From Acholoe squamosa (Eukaryota > Annelida > Polychaeta > Phyllodocida > Polynoidae): a stretch of 64,000 nucleotides of DNA. The position numbers were made by a program, and so were the translations under genes. Every line of letters begins with the position of its first letter. Positions within the stretch are counted from its first letter, which is position 1. Below, piece by piece: positions 49,201-62,912 of this stretch. The stretch lies in assembly GCA_949317995.1 (NCBI GenBank), contig OX439044.1, positions 45,774,166-45,838,165 of the forward strand, read 5' to 3'. The notes beneath the pieces are model-generated. The model made no database searches. It saw only the letters and a list, made by a program, of their open reading frames with translations, and was not told where the DNA came from.

Positions 49201-51300
49201 TTGGGATGCTGGGCCTCTTGGGGTTCAGCGGAGCCAACTTTGTGGGCTCGATTTGCTTTGCCGCCGTTTGGGCCCGAGCTTTTCTATCTGGTATGCTCTC
49301 CTGGATCGGGGGACGATGCCGTGGCTAGACTCGCCGAGCATCAACTATCACAGCGTGGGGACGCCTGTTCTATAAATAGAGTAGGTGATTCCCCCGTTGT
49401 TATGGTTATGGGTATACTGACAAAACGGTTTGTTTTGATTTTGCCAGTGCACATGCACTCTACTGCAATAGTTATCCATACGAATTCTGATTTGGGGGGA
49501 AATAGGGCTTGGGTGGTTGAGTGGGGGGGGCTTGGTTTTGTGTGAGAGAAAAAGGTGGGGTGTGAGGCGCAGTGAATTTCGGGAATTTTGGGTTGGAAAA
49601 TTGAAAAGTTTTATACAAAAGTTTTGGGGGGTCTGCTTGTTTGGGGTGTGTTGCTAATAGGACACTGGTAGGCATAATTTCTAAAATAGACTAGCTTGTT
49701 AGGTTAATCTATGGCTAGTAATGATGTATTTTTACCCTGGCTCTTTTGTAAGGGTTTTTAGTGATTAGTGAGCTAAGTGGGGGTGCTTGGCTAGATAACA
49801 ATGAACAAATTCAAACTTTTTAGATTGATGGCTTGCCAAACAGATCCATGGCCTTGCTTCTATTTGCCATGTGGGCCTAGAAGGCTATAGATGGTCCACC
49901 CTGGGTTGAATCCATATGACTTTGGTGCCTCAAGGCCTAAAAATTAGTATTAAATAAATGGGTAATCTGAGGTAGGATGGGTTGTGTGTGGGGTGGGTGG
50001 GGTGTTGCCAAAAGGTTGATAAGTAAGATCTAAAGTGGTCAGGTCGTCGTAGAAAGGCATGAAGTGGACTGCAAATTCAACTATCACATTTTACAAAGCA
50101 CTCTGGGCGCACACTACCATTGGCATGTAATGGGTATCTGGGTAACATGATGGCATAATCCATCATTGTCATGCTAGAACGATTGATGACGCTACTAATG
50201 GACACATAAGACAAAAACCTACCTGGGCTGGTTGCATGGCAGCCTCGGCATTTGGCCCTGTGGTCTCCGGATAGTTGCTCCATATGGTGACTGGGTTTGG
50301 TAAGTTTGGTGTATTGTTTTGGAAGTGGATAAGATGGGGGTGGTGTGAGGCTTATGAGCACTTCATGAGGTTGGCTAATTCCTCATTACATGCCTCCCGA
50401 TGAGGTATGTCTCACCCATATATGGCGCGAGGCCTAGCTATTGGTTGGTTTGCAAAATTTAAGGTACCTTGGCCGAGGTACGGATGATCATAGGATGATC
50501 TGAATATTGTGGTGTAATTGGGGGGTAATGGCTGTGTGCACTTGTTCCTGTTGTGTTAACACAGCAGGGAACCATGCTGAATTATCATTTGATTAAGTGT
50601 CTTACCAAACATTCCAGTACCCATGGTAAACAGAGGTATAAACACGGATCAGGATGCAAGAGAGCTGCTCTCCTACAGTAGGCCGTCATTTGGTAATACC
50701 TTAGGGTATAGAGGAGCCCTGAGCTTGTAACAAACCGGCGCATGCATGCCCCAATTTAATGGGACACAAACCGAGCGTACGCTGTGACCGTGGGTAATTT
50801 ATGTGGCGTGCCAACCAGATCATCCAGTTTACGGCTGCCTGAGCCTTCAGAAAATTAAATAAAATTTTTGGCAATGTCACCCACTTAGTTGTGGTATTAA
50901 GGTTTGATGTGTTGGTATGATAATTGGAATTTGTGGAAAAATAAAACATAAAAAAAGGTGAATTTGGTGGTTCTAATGAATACTCTCCATTGAAATAATA
51001 TATGGGAAATGGAGAGGAAACATCTATTACACAAAGAAGATATGCCTATAGTGTCTGGGTGGTGTTATGTATGTCTGTTTCAAGGGTGGTAAGAAGGTTA
51101 CCATGGGTGGGTTTGTTAGGAATAATAGATTGGGGTGTAGGGCTGGGGTGGGGGCGGGGGGGGGGGGAGTAGAGGGGGGGGGTCTATACTCTGACTATAG
51201 ACATTGTAGGATGTTTTTGGAGAAAAAGGGGTCTTATCAGCCAGTAACACTATGAGTCTGAGGTTCCTAACATATTCTAAAATATGTGTGTAATTCTATC
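46201..51300. other. Host intergenic DNA, no gene supported
   Basis: G-rich and GT-rich strings are frequent, for example around 48260, 48880, 49500 and 51150. Reading frames are short and lack recognisable domains. Some of it may be decayed retrotransposon on the minus strand. Confidence 0.5.
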
Positions 51301-51307
51301 AACCATT

Positions 51308-51470
51308 TCTGGTTAATAAAAACAGGGAGGCGCCAGAATCAACGAGAGCTCTATACAAGTGGTTATCCATGTTAACAGATACTGCACTCTTAGTCAATTC
51401 TGTATCAACGAAAATGGCCTTACCTTGCTGTCCATATTGACCAGACTTGCTTTTAGGCTCCAGAATCGAG
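51308..51470 (-). pseudogene. Relic of a retroviral-type aspartic protease
   Basis: On the minus strand the translation includes IFVDTELTKSAVSV followed by LYRALVDSGASLFLL. ALVDSGAS is the catalytic motif of LTR-retrotransposon proteases. The frame stops soon after, and no reverse transcriptase follows. A Ser/Pro/Thr-rich frame at 51710-51904 on the same strand could be remains of the gag part. This is an old, truncated element unrelated to the gypsy copy at the left. Confidence 0.5.
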
Positions 51471-52009
51471 GTATCCTGGCTGTGCTTTTCATCGTCAGTG
51501 CAAGAGTGCTGGAGGTGTGAGAGTCAATTGAGAGTTAACTTCTGCTTCAGTAGTAGGAACAGGAGTAGTGGTGGGCGGTCGTGTGGTCGGGTCCTGTAGG
51601 GTGGGGGGCGGTGACTATAGGTGCTGTAGTTCCGTTCCCTGAATCCTAATCATTGCGGCTGCTCCTGGGGCTGTCGCTGTCAGCGTCAGATCATGGCGCT
51701 CTATAGCTTCTACCAGGGGAGGGTGTCCTTTGGTGTGGCAGGTGGGTATAGCTGGGTCATTTTGAAGGCGTCAGGTGATGAAGTTTGTCTCTGGAGGTGG
51801 TGTGTAGTATCACTTGTGGGGTGGTTGGGCGCGTCTAGCCCAGGTGATGTAAAGGTGCGTTGTTCTGAAGCTGGCTCCTTGGGTGATGTCTCACTATTGC
51901 TCATGTTTAATGAGAGGTTGGTAGTGGGATATTCTTGGAGGGTTCATCCACCATCGTAGGATAAGTTAAAATACCCTAATAGCACGTAACTGAGCTAGTT
52001 CTAAGGGAA

Positions 52010-52566
52010 TAATGCCTAATTAATGCATATTTTTCACACCAATCAAGAGATGGAACAATGTATCATACTTGTGAAATAGGTTGTCAGCCTAGCCTTATGG
52101 AATATTCCAATAGAATGCTTGACAAAAAGTGGGGCATTTTGCCCCGTAGGTTGAAAGGCTGGGGTAAAAGACCCAAAGCGATGGGGCAAAAGGCCCATGA
52201 ATCTGATGAAAAGATAAGGTTCATCTCAAAAGCCCATGTAGGTATTGGAACAAAGTGTAAGGTAAAAAAAAGTATCTTTATGACCTACCCTTCACCCCTT
52301 TATCTAATAATACCTCACCTAATACTTTTAACCCATTTAACTTGCTACCCAAAAATCCATGCATATTTCAGGACCCTTTCATTTCTAATTATCTCAAATT
52401 GAGCATGTTGATCTTAACAGTTATAAAATTTTGAAAACCTACAAAAGAGATCTCCTTGAAGTTATCCTTACTTCCAAGTGCTAAATGGCTGCATACAACT
52501 AGTACCTTGGTTATGAGGGCTAAAGGGCCTTTTACCCCAAAGGGCCTCTTACCCCCTCCTACCCTA
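52010..52566. repeat. Second copy of the GGGGTAAAAGGCCCA-type repeat
   Basis: It contains GGGGTAAAAGACCCA near 52160 and ends CTCTTACCCCCTCCTACCCT near 52545-52563. That end is an inverted match to the start of the copy at 45803, as expected for an element with inverted termini. Confidence 0.55.
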
Positions 52567-55500
52567 GCGATTGTTATGTGATCTATGATGTAATGGTAAT
52601 CTCAAACGAGGCCAATCCCCCGAGTGAAGGGATAAGATCAGACCATTAACATCATCCCAAAGTCTCTTTGATATTTCTCATCCCTCGTAGGGCGAACAGC
52701 CAATGCTGAAGCTGATTTGTGGACTGATTATAATAGCATTTCATTCCCTGTCCGAGGAGAGGTGGGGACCGTCGAACCATGGAAGGTCAGATCCAGGTGT
52801 GGACTAATAACAGCCTTGGTGCCAGTTACACCCTTAGAAGTCGGAAGAGAATTATTATCTTGGTCAAAAATATCAGTCTCACCTGATACGATATTGGTCT
52901 CACCTGAACACTATACATGTATATCGTTTTTGTATGCTCGTCTTTAGAAATGTAATAATTTATGAAATGACTTTGCAAATATTGTGTTGTGCAAACGAAC
53001 CGAACTTTATTCCATATAAAGTGAGCGTGAACATGAAATCATTGAATGATTGTGTAATTCCTACCTCTAACTGAAATAAAATCCCAGGTCATATACAATT
53101 TATTGAATATAACCATGAAAATAAAAAAATAAATGCAGTACAATGTAGTCACATTGAAGTCTTTAACTACTTGTACACAAAACAGACACTTCATACACAG
53201 AATCCACCACACCATATGTACAGATATACCCTTTGATAGCATGTCTGCTATGATATGTTTGTATATAATGCTCCACAACTGAATTCAAACATATATATTC
53301 CATTTCCTTTATTGCCGATTACCACATCAAAATGAACTCCAAACAGAAATGACATTTCATTTTTGCCAGGTACAATAGATTACCTGTACAGCAAAAGGTA
53401 ATACAAAGGAAAAATACCCAATTGAAGTAAAATTGGTCCAAGAGTCTCTGTTCTATAAGAGCAAGTTGGTCACACCTTCAAAAATCGCTATGAAAATAAA
53501 AAAAGGCTTCTTGGGAATAAAGAATAACTCATTCTGTTCACCATTTAACTAAACTAATCAGAAAGATATACTTTAATCCAACAGCATGAAATTATAAACA
53601 CACAAAGGCAAATCAAAACATTATCAGAATAATATATAAAAGAAAGGACCCAGCAAATGTGGCCCACAATTTGAGTGAGGTTGCGGGCGAAATGGGATGC
53701 TCTGGTAGAAATGGTACAGATGTAGAAATGTTATGATAACAGCGAATAAGTTTTACCTATCAAATTTTACTTTCATGTATAGATTTAACATGCAAAGTAC
53801 ATAAAGATTTTCAGCTGACAAAATTCACTTTTTAAGTGCAATATACAAAGGAGCTGTAATATACTAGTTATATTGAAAGCTTGTCACCTCCATAGACATA
53901 CATAATACAGATCTACTTACCAATAGAAATTCTGTTATAAATTGTCATATATTGACAGATTTTGTTCCCTCAGATTTAGCATTGAAACTTTTGGGATGCA
54001 AAAGAAAACCAAAACAATACCAGCTGCATACATATCAATAATGGTGATCGTAATGGTGGTAAAATAATGTACTAATTTTAAAAAAATATACTCAAAATGA
54101 TCATTGGCATTGTTCATACTTGTTCATTCATAACCAAGGGGCAAGGCATGTGTATATTGAGACATATCCTCAGCTACATTGTAATAGAGAAAATGGTAAA
54201 ACAAAAATGCTGTTTATAACAGTTACCGTTTGGCACCTTCATGATGGCATGCGAATCAAACAAATGTTCTAAGTTATCTGCACTCTAATAAGATTTAAAA
54301 GAAAAGAAAAACATTGAATTTTGAAGCGTGCTCATTTTATGAGGGCAAATATAATAGAGTCCTTACTCACTTTGTATATCTATATGCTCGACTACTTGAA
54401 TTGGTTATTCTCGCGCTTGATAACAGATAACTGACAGTGTACAATAGCTGCATAATTCTTCAAAGTACCTATATCTGACAGCACTATGGCCCATTAAAAA
54501 TTTCATTAATATACAAATCATGTAAGTATTTGTGAAAAAAGATATTTTTCTCTTTACGACAGCAAATTGCGAGATCAACTGGTATCTCCTGATATCATCA
54601 GCAGTACCTTGCTGTGCATTTATAAAGGAATACGTATGTTTTCTTAATGGTACGTACAATATGAACAAAATGTTTTATATAAAAGCTGCAGTGATGGATA
54701 AATATAACCATACATCTAAATAAGGCAATTACTATGGATATCTTACATCTTACCTAGTGAGACACAGACGAACACTACCCTAATCTCCCGCGTATAAGGC
54801 GCAGCCCGCATATAAGGCACACCTAGAGTTTTGGAAAATTCTCAAAAAAAAGAAAAATTCATAACTTTGGTTCTACTGAATGAATTTTCAAAATTCAAAA
54901 ACCTATGGGTAGCTTGGGCCACCTTGGGCCCCATTTTGTCCTATTATGACCAAGGGGGCATGTAAGATATCAAAAGAAAGGTCTTGGTGTCCCCCTTGTG
55001 GATCCAATGAGAACTAAACCCCCCCGTATAAGACGCGCCTTATACACGGGAGATTACGGTAAGTCGAAAATTCGTGAATACTAGTTAGAAATACATCATG
55101 GAATTGATCCCAGTGGCATTATTAGTTTTACAATCTTTCTTGTTATAAAATTCCACATGCGTGCGCATTTGGATCATTAACAGATCCCTATGTTAGAAAC
55201 ATGGGACATTCTCAGACAGGTACAGCGTTTGTACGATGGCTACTAGTATATACTTCTCACAACTTTCAAAGGCTAATAAATATTATATAACATAAACCCT
55301 ATAGAGTTATATGATACATGTACTTGGCTATATTCCATGTTTGCAAATAGTCCTGAAAATTCAGTACTGTCTACAAGTTTCTAAAACACTAGCACCTACC
55401 AGACTAAACACATCACTAAGTACTAGAGTGACTGGACTGAGATTGGAAGAACTTTTATCTAGATTTCAAACCAACAGCAAACCATTAATATGTAGGGTAT

Positions 55501-56809
55501 TAGTCTTAGGAAGTATTTACTTAAATCAAGTACATTGATATATTTGTAGATGATGATGTTTACAACACAGACATAGGGCCTACACTATCCGCCCACCATG
55601 TGGACATACAGTAGTTTATTTTTTATTCTGCAACACAATTGTACCTGCTGTAGGGTGGAAGCTAATATACCAGATTTAGATTCTGCTGTAGCTACAGGTG
55701 GTTCTACTGCCTACACACAGGGGTATTCATAGCCCATTTACATTTGCGGCTGAGAGTGTATTGTGTGTTGGTGTTTAAGGATAGATGAAAAAGCTAAATG
55801 GATTTGCATTTATTCTTACATCTTCCTATCCTGAACTGTGAAATACGGGGTGGAGATCATATTGAGTTAAGATGTTTAAGGCCACTGATTTGCGCATCGG
55901 TCGGTGGTACACAATTCTTATAAAATGTGATCATGCCATATCAATGCGCAACGCAAAACTTATTGCCGTTTTATAAAATTACTTGGTACAACTAATAACT
56001 ATAATACAATTCAACCAGTCCAATGTTACAATTCCTTCTAATCATCTACTCATAAAACATATATTCCTTTAAGGGGCTTATACGATGCATACTAACATTG
56101 TCTGAATTGAAAGGATCATCTAAATCCTTTTTGGGCAAAACTAATCAGAGATTTCTGACCTTTTGTGGCTAATATACTTTGGCCGAATTGTATGGCCATT
56201 ACTACTTAAGCCGTTGCCTGTGTTGTTGCAAAGGGACACGTATGCCTGACAGGGTGGAAAATACAGATGGTGTTCTATATCCATACTTATCCATCTATAT
56301 ATCTTACTTTAGTGGACGGGCTGGCGAGCTTAATAATATTGTTGTGCTATAATTACTCTGCCCGTATGGTATTGCATGTTTATTAATGGCCAAAAGACTA
56401 TTTCAATACGTGAACTTTGATACCAAATCTCGCCTTAGTTCTCCGAACCCCACGAAAAATTTTAACGAAAGAAAAAAAAAAACCTAACTAATGTTCCGCT
56501 TCACCTAATAGGTACTACTTTTCTCTTCTCGAATTTTAAAGTCTCCGCTCGACTAGCCAATTCGTCAGTATTTTCATCTAGCATCTTTGTAATCAGAGAA
56601 AAGAGTTAAAATGGAAGAATACAAAGTTGTTTTAACACAATTTAACAACCTAGATGTCCGAATTAGTTAACTACACAGCATGCATAACATCGGCGAAGAC
56701 AGGGATTTTGACCACTCATAACTAAATATTCTGATAGATCCCATGAATTAGCTGCACTTTAAACTATACTGTTTTACCTGTAAACTAATCACAATAATAA
56801 CACACATAT
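52567..56809. other. Intergenic DNA and possible 3' UTR of the ZIP gene
   Basis: No coding frame is supported apart from the MITE noted separately. The stretch directly left of 56810 should be the 3' UTR of the minus-strand ZIP gene; its polyadenylation site was not placed. Confidence 0.45.
54776..55061. mobile_element. MITE with TACC...GGTA ends, copy 1
   Basis: The left end TACCCTAATCTCCCGCGTAT and right end ATACACGGGAGATTACGGTA are inverted. The second copy lies at 59436-59672. TA ends suggest a Tc1/mariner-type target. Confidence 0.8.
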
Positions 56810-56968
56810 TCACTCTAGGTGTGTCAGGTCAATTCTGCCGGCATAGACAGCAAGAAGTAGCATGATCCCTATGCCGGTGAGGAGGCCAGCGTTTTGTACC
56901 AAGAATATACGCCATGTGGCACCGGTCGCTTCCTCCTCTTCATCCGCAGCATGGTTCACCTCTGGCAA
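56810..56968 (-). CDS. ZIP transporter, last coding exon
   Basis: The exon follows a TTCTTGCAG acceptor and encodes [13 protein letters not shown], a membrane helix ([19 protein letters not shown]) and a short tail ending THLE with stop at 56810-56812. Confidence 0.88.
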   Translation of the reverse strand: MPEVNHAADEEEEATGATWRIFLVQNAGLLTGIGIMLLLAVYAGRIDLTHLE

Positions 56969-59900
56969 CTGCAAGAAGACAGCCACACATCATGAGATTT
57001 ATGTTTGTAAATGATGTGTTGTAGATAACATGCAAGGCAGTAAATACCATTTTTTTCCATTCTTATTGAGTGCATACTCTACTTTTTAAGATAGTAAAGG
57101 ACATAATGACAATCATTTCTACTTTTTTCCCCTCATACATTACTTTATTACCGTAATACTTTGAGTTTGGCACAGGTCATATTTTAAGATGAACCTTTAC
57201 TTTAAATCAAAATTAGGGGTGCACCTTTTATGCGGGGTAATAATTATGGTAACGCATAATATCTACAGCGGCCAGTCACCGTTCGTGTAGCAATATAATG
57301 ATCGAGAGTGACATAAAGACATACCATATCAACAAGGGCGATGTAGAGGAACATGCCACCAGCAACCGCAAAGATCCAGATGGCGCCATGGGTCGCCTCA
57401 CCAACTACAATTCCGATAATAAGTCCCAGGTAGCACATACATGCTGACAGGAAATTGTAGCTCAACGCCTGCTTCATAGTCATTCCTGAGTTCAGTAGGA
57501 TGGCAAAATCTCCTGTTAAGGAGTAAAAGTGATTTTATTAGGTCAGGCCATGTAAATACTGTATTTTGTTCAGTTTCAAAGAGACAAAAAACATGTCGTG
57601 AAATATTTTGTTTGGTTATGAACTAAAGGGTGATTTTGTCCATGAAATTGATCTTGGGGACAAACCAGTCTTTTTGCTTGTACACGTGAAAATCTGATAC
57701 ACTCTTCTCAGTGCACCTTACCTAACTCGTGGGGCAGTTCCTCACAGAAGACCGCGAGCGACACGCTAACACCAGTCATGACACTGCCAGAGAAGGCTGC
57801 ACCAATCGACAGGCCATCGATGAAGTTGTGCAGTCCATCTCCAAATATGACCATCCAAGCGACACTGCGGATGTCCTTCAGGCTGTTGCCATGACTGTGG
57901 CCATGGTGCTGTGGACTAGAGTGGGCGCTGTGGCCGTTGGTCATCTGTCAAATAGATTGGTGAGTAAAAGTAAAAGTAAGTATTGTGAAAAGAATTCACG
58001 CAAGCCTACTCCAATCATTCCCTCCCTTTCCTGAACACAAATTAGATATTTCGACACTAAATTTTCATGTATTTTTTGACAGCTGAGGAGACAGTGGGTA
58101 CGAAAGCAATGCTGACGAGAGAATTTTATAGTAGGTGCTACACTCAATTCAAACCTTTTTCTTCAAATTCACTGACGCACCCCTTATCTAATCCAACTTT
58201 TACCTGACCCGGAAAGGCTACGTTTGGGCCTAAATTCACTCCCTCACTCTTTCAATGGCTGGAAAGTCTCAATAAAAAGAAAACATTTTTCCATGTCAAA
58301 TCTTGGCGGCAGTCTCCAATTCACAAAAGTGGGTGTTGTATATTAAAACACATGTGGCTCAGGGTCATACCTGCAAACTCCAGACGACTAATATACTGTG
58401 CACCTCATTTCTTTTTCTAAGACACACCCTCTAAAATCAGATGTCACTGGATTTGGAAATCACATAATTGAAGGGTTTGCAGGTATATAGGGTGGCAATA
58501 GGAATAGTTGATGGAGAAGTCTTTTGTTTCAATGCATCTCAATTTCCGATGGTCTGTGTAGTTTTTGGCACCAGTAAATAAGAAAAAGAGAGAAGTCCCA
58601 GGTTGAGAAGTCCCTTATATATAGAACCCTATGGGGAGCACCAGATGAGTCATGTTACTTGATTTACTGTAAAACCCCGGTCATGTTTTCTGTTGGCTAT
58701 TTTTAAGTTAAAATAGGCCTTCAACTTTTTGCTGCAGTCTACTTATGGGTTATGCCCTCGGTTTATCAAAGGTTTATTCATTTCTTAGAACATTTTGCTG
58801 ATTTTCTAATGAATACTGTATTAAATCTACACCAAGCTTCTTCACTTCTTACGGGAATATCTCTTGTATAACCTCTCGGAAACAGAATGGTTTGTCATGT
58901 CATTTTTTGGTGAATTAAAAAGATTTTTTACTTTTCCCTTGAAGAACCCTATACTGCAGACTGTCACGCACCATAGACTGCTACATCAGTATGCCTTTCT
59001 AGCACCTGCCTCATTGGGTCAGTTGGTTGAGAGGCTGTCTCCAAACCCAAGAGTCATTAGTTCTAGCCTCTCTTGGAGTTTTCAATTGAAAGCTTTTCTC
59101 AAAGGTGCCACACACCATGTGGAGCTAGTGTGCATGGGACTACACACCAGGTGGCATTAGTGTGCATGTGAAAGTTCTCAACATGTCCACACACGGTTCC
59201 TACAAATTTCTCAGATTGAAATTCCGGACTTTCCTTGACTCTCCCTGACTAAACACGACTTTTCCCTGACCAAATCATAATGCCGCCGAATATAATATGT
59301 TATTATTTAACCTCAAATCTATACCAAAGGTCCTATCTACAAAAGCAATGACAATGCTACTGTAAGTTATCTATAGTGAATCAAAACTTAAAAACTTCAA
59401 TTTTGGGGAAAAGTGTCGTCTTTGGAAATGATAAGTACCGTAAACTCCCGCGTAGAAGACGCGCTGCGCATATAAGACGCACCCCAAACTCACCACATGC
59501 ATTTTCACGTATAAGACGCACATTTTAAGGCTGAAATTTGTAAGATTAGTATATTTCTATAGTAAAATTACCCCTCGTATAAGACGCACACCCAACTTGA
59601 GAGAAAGCTATAAGACCCCCCAGCATTTTGTTTGGCGTAGAGGACGCGTCTTATACGCGGGAGATTACGGTAAGTGCCTTTGGGCAGATTTGTCCATAAT
59701 CACACATTAGTGATACATTTTGGCAGATTTTCCCTGACTTCCCCTGACTCATGGCAAGATTTTGTAAAATAACCTGATTTTCCCTGACATGTGGGAAGCC
59801 TGCCACAAGGTCCCACCACCAGTTTCTAGCACTGAACCTTCTGTTATTCATAGGGCCTATGGGTACGTACATACATAACATGTATACTTGCAAGTATTAA

Positions 59901-61913
59901 TGAAATACATCAGAGTCCAGCCAGGGTTTTTATAATCTTAAAATCACCCCAAAATCGGCTTATAACTTTTTCTTAAACACTATCCCCTTATAACTTGGGA
60001 GGGCTTATGATGAGCGACTGTAGTACACGTACGACATTTATGAACTTCAGTTTTGATATTGATGTAAGTGAAAGTTCAAGTAGTTCAATGGAATGTCACT
60101 TCCGGGTATGTTGTCTAACAATGAACATGTACATATGTCAAACAACATGGAGGGAGTATGTCAGTGACATGACGTAAAAAAGTCACCTTCACTCTCTACT
60201 AACTTCTGTCTGAGAACCATCCCCTTTACTATGTGCTGTATTTGAATGGCCGCCAAGGTCAGGATGACATTGGACCAACGCCCTTGAGTCAAGATTCAAT
60301 GTTCCCTTTTTTACCTTATGTTGTTAGTGAATCAAACTATACAAAGTGGCTGCCAGACCTCAGATAAATTTGTCATCCTTAACTATTTAAGGACGGCAAT
60401 GCATTTGTGTATCATGCCCATTGATCTCTACGATACACTGACGAGTCTACTTGCCAACACTTCCTGATGCACCATGCCGACCCTCCAGGGGTGTATTAAC
60501 TTAGATGGGATAGGAGTTAACCAATCAATTCATATTAGTATATGTGCCTATTTAAATTGGTAGCAAATATGTTAGTACAAGTGACGAGGTCTGAAGACCT
60601 TATTTCCCAACACTACCTTGTAGAACTGAGGTGTCCCACTCTTACCGGTACCTCAAAAGTACAGGAAAAATAAATGGTAGCAAATATGTTTAGGAATAGG
60701 AATACACCATTAATGACCATTATAACATCCCAAAGAGGTAGCTTCTAACCCATTTCTAACTCCATATTATGGTCGGCATGATGTACCAATGCACTTTCGA
60801 CCTTTAAAGAGTTATAAATATCTATTGCCTATCTAGTTTGATAATGAGATTCTGGCTGGTTATATTTATAGCTTTAATGGTACCCCCGTTCCCCAACCCA
60901 CATTGTGGCACTCATCGTGGTGAGCCGAACCATGCCCTCTCCCAAATTATATGAATGACACTGACAAGGGGCGTTAACAAAATGACACTTGTGATATAGA
61001 ACTGGATAAAATCAACAACAGACAATGACGTGCAACTTAACCCGATATCTAAATATTGCTATTCTGCTTCGGATAAGGATGATACAAATCTTGAATCTGA
61101 GATAGATGTACGACCTATTTTGAAACTAGCGAATAATACTAAAGGAACTCTGGTAAGAATAAAGACACTTGATTTGAAAAATTCAATACTTCGCGAGTTG
61201 GGCCTCCAGCTTAGATATATCTTATACCTCTATGGTTTAGAAAAAATAAATAAATAAAAAAAATAGATGATTTTCAGCAGTAAATCTCTGTGGTCCAGGT
61301 TTTGACCAATCCTCTAGACCACTGATTATCTCATCAAATTTAAATCCCCGTCTTCCATTTTCATTAGATTTTCGTCACTTACATTGAGATTTTTGTCGTT
61401 GACAGCGATGTTCGTGCTATGGTCCATGAGCCGAGCTGATGAGGAATCTTTGTGAAGTAGGCATTCTGAGTTCTTATCTTTACAACTCTGTAAACAAACA
61501 ATCAAAAATACATTAACATGTACTTATAGTAGAAGCAACCCGCAACTGGTTAATTTTCTAAACATATCATGTAAGAAAAAGAGATATATATATTCTTAAG
61601 TTATTACATCCATGTCCATAGCTTGTGAGTCACAAACCATCATATGATATTTCACCGCCTATTTCCTGATAACTAAATCCGTATTTATCCTATCGTACTC
61701 TGTTTGTGTAAACTACATTACATGACAGATGCTAGGGACAACAGTACCATCATGTGAAAATCTAAGTAGTTTTTTGTTTGTCTGACTCACGTTATAGGGT
61801 AGTTCGTCAGGCACTGGTTTAAAGGACATGTTCATGGAATCCTCCAAGTGTACGGAATGTGTGGGTACTGAGGCTATGTGGATGTCATCCATCTCCTCCT
61901 TCTCCTTAGGGTT
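56810..61913 (-). CDS. ZIP8/ZIP14-like metal transporter (SLC39 family), 3' exons
   Basis: Five minus-strand exons in order are 61913-61791, 61487-61383, 57944-57722, 57512-57325 and 56968-56810. Boundaries are GT-AG and phases agree (0, 0, 1, 0). The first two encode an acidic cytoplasmic loop. The third has a His-rich stretch (HHGHSHG) and the metal-site helix [13 protein letters not shown] with CEELPHELG. The fourth and fifth carry the last membrane helices. EExPHE in place of HExPHE is the mark of ZIP8/ZIP14, which move Mn, Fe, Zn and Cd. The 5' exons with the signal peptide and first three helices were not found and probably lie right of the window. The gene looks intact and is the only host gene recognised. 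Confidence 0.88.
57325..57512 (-). CDS. ZIP transporter, penultimate exon
   Basis: It completes the [15 protein letters not shown] segment and holds two helices ([20 protein letters not shown] and [17 protein letters not shown]). The donor follows the ATG of VDM. Confidence 0.9.
57722..57944 (-). CDS. ZIP transporter, exon with the metal site
   Basis: It starts after ATTTGACAG and has [22 protein letters not shown] and [11 protein letters not shown]. The last codon is split (phase 1). Confidence 0.92.
57945..61382 (-). other. Large intron of the ZIP gene
   Basis: It contains one MITE at 59436-59672 and otherwise no supported gene. Short frames here have no conserved content. Confidence 0.6.
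59436..59672. mobile_element. MITE with TACC...GGTA ends, copy 2
   Basis: The ends are TACCGTAAACTCCCGCGTAG and ACGCGGGAGATTACGGTA. The interior has repeated ATAAGACGCAC. It is the same family as 54776-55061. Confidence 0.8.
61383..61487 (-). CDS. ZIP transporter, cytoplasmic loop exon
   Basis: The exon has 35 whole codons between a TTTACAG acceptor and a GTAAGT donor. It is hydrophilic ([20 protein letters not shown]). It is assigned by phase, strand and position. Confidence 0.65.
61791..61913 (-). CDS. ZIP transporter, upstream loop exon
   Basis: The exon has 41 whole codons between GTTTCAG and GTGAGT and is acidic ([14 protein letters not shown]). It is in phase with the next exon. It is assigned by phase, strand and position. 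Confidence 0.65.
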
Positions 61914-62499
61914 CTGAAACATCACCAACACAGAGATAAGGACATAAACATATGTGAGCATCAATAAAGACAGGAGTTATAAGGAAAAATGTCTAATTGT
62001 AAAAATAAATTGCTTTAACACAATGAATATCAGAATGCTTCGCACTTCACTCAATATAATCTCATTTAATTTTAAAATGTCTTTGTTTTTTAGACATTGT
62101 TGACTGATGTATAATCCATCTCAGTATCTGGATGCTGCAAATTGACTGTCACACAGAACAGGTTGCCAGTCGTTAAATTCACAGAATTAATACTGCATCA
62201 AATTTTGCAATGATTGGCGTATTTTCTCCTGAGAATGTTTTTGGCTTAAATCTAAGCAAAAGCTCCACAGTGATTAATGTATAAATGTATGTGAATTTAA
62301 TGCACCTCATGCTACGGTTCAAATGTTTCTTAACTATGCTAGATATCCTAACGTTGACCCAAGACCATCTTATGATAGGACTAACACTGACTGTAGTCTA
62401 GAATTATTATGTCTGGTCTACTGTTTTACACTATAGAAGTTAAGATTAGGCCCGTCCTCCTGGAAGCTACGCTATTTTAGTGGTAGCTCCAATGGCAAA

Positions 62500-62912
62500 T
62501 ACCGTAAAACCTCACCTATAAGTCGACCTCACCTATAAGTCGACCCCCAAACTTGAGAATTTTTGGGGTCCCAGGCCCTCTCCTTATGCCCATTTTCCAA
62601 CCCATCGAATGATTTATTGGCATCTTTTTTTTTTGTGTCATTTTATATAAATATTGATTTCTGTTTGAGATAAAAAAAAAATGCCTTGCATTTAACTATA
62701 AAGCTATTAAAATACGTTTAAAAAGTTGATAAAATGTGTATCCATCCTATGAAACATTCCAGGTGAAAAGAGTTATTGGGACTCCTTTCATTTCATATTC
62801 TTTTTAGCAAAACCTCACCTATAAGTCGACCCCCCAACTTGGGGCCAAAAATTCGACTTATACAAAAAGAAAATGCCAAAAAAATTCGACTTATAGGTGA
62901 GGTTTTATGGTA
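62500..62912. mobile_element. MITE with TACCGTAAAACC ends
   Basis: The left end is TACCGTAAAACCTCACCTAT and the right end ATAGGTGAGGTTTTATGGTA. The sub-terminal CACCTATAAGTCGAC is repeated at both ends. The outer bases TACCGTAA are shared with the other MITE family in this window. Confidence 0.8.

Noticed and set aside
47741..49675. Several Pro-rich or Gly-rich frames on both strands
   Set aside because: They come from G-rich and GT-rich tracts and have no domain, splice sites or codon bias.
45803..52563. A single 6.8 kb transposon bounded by TAGGGTAGG inverted ends
   Set aside because: Both ends contain the same internal repeat in the same orientation, so two separate copies of a short family explain it better.
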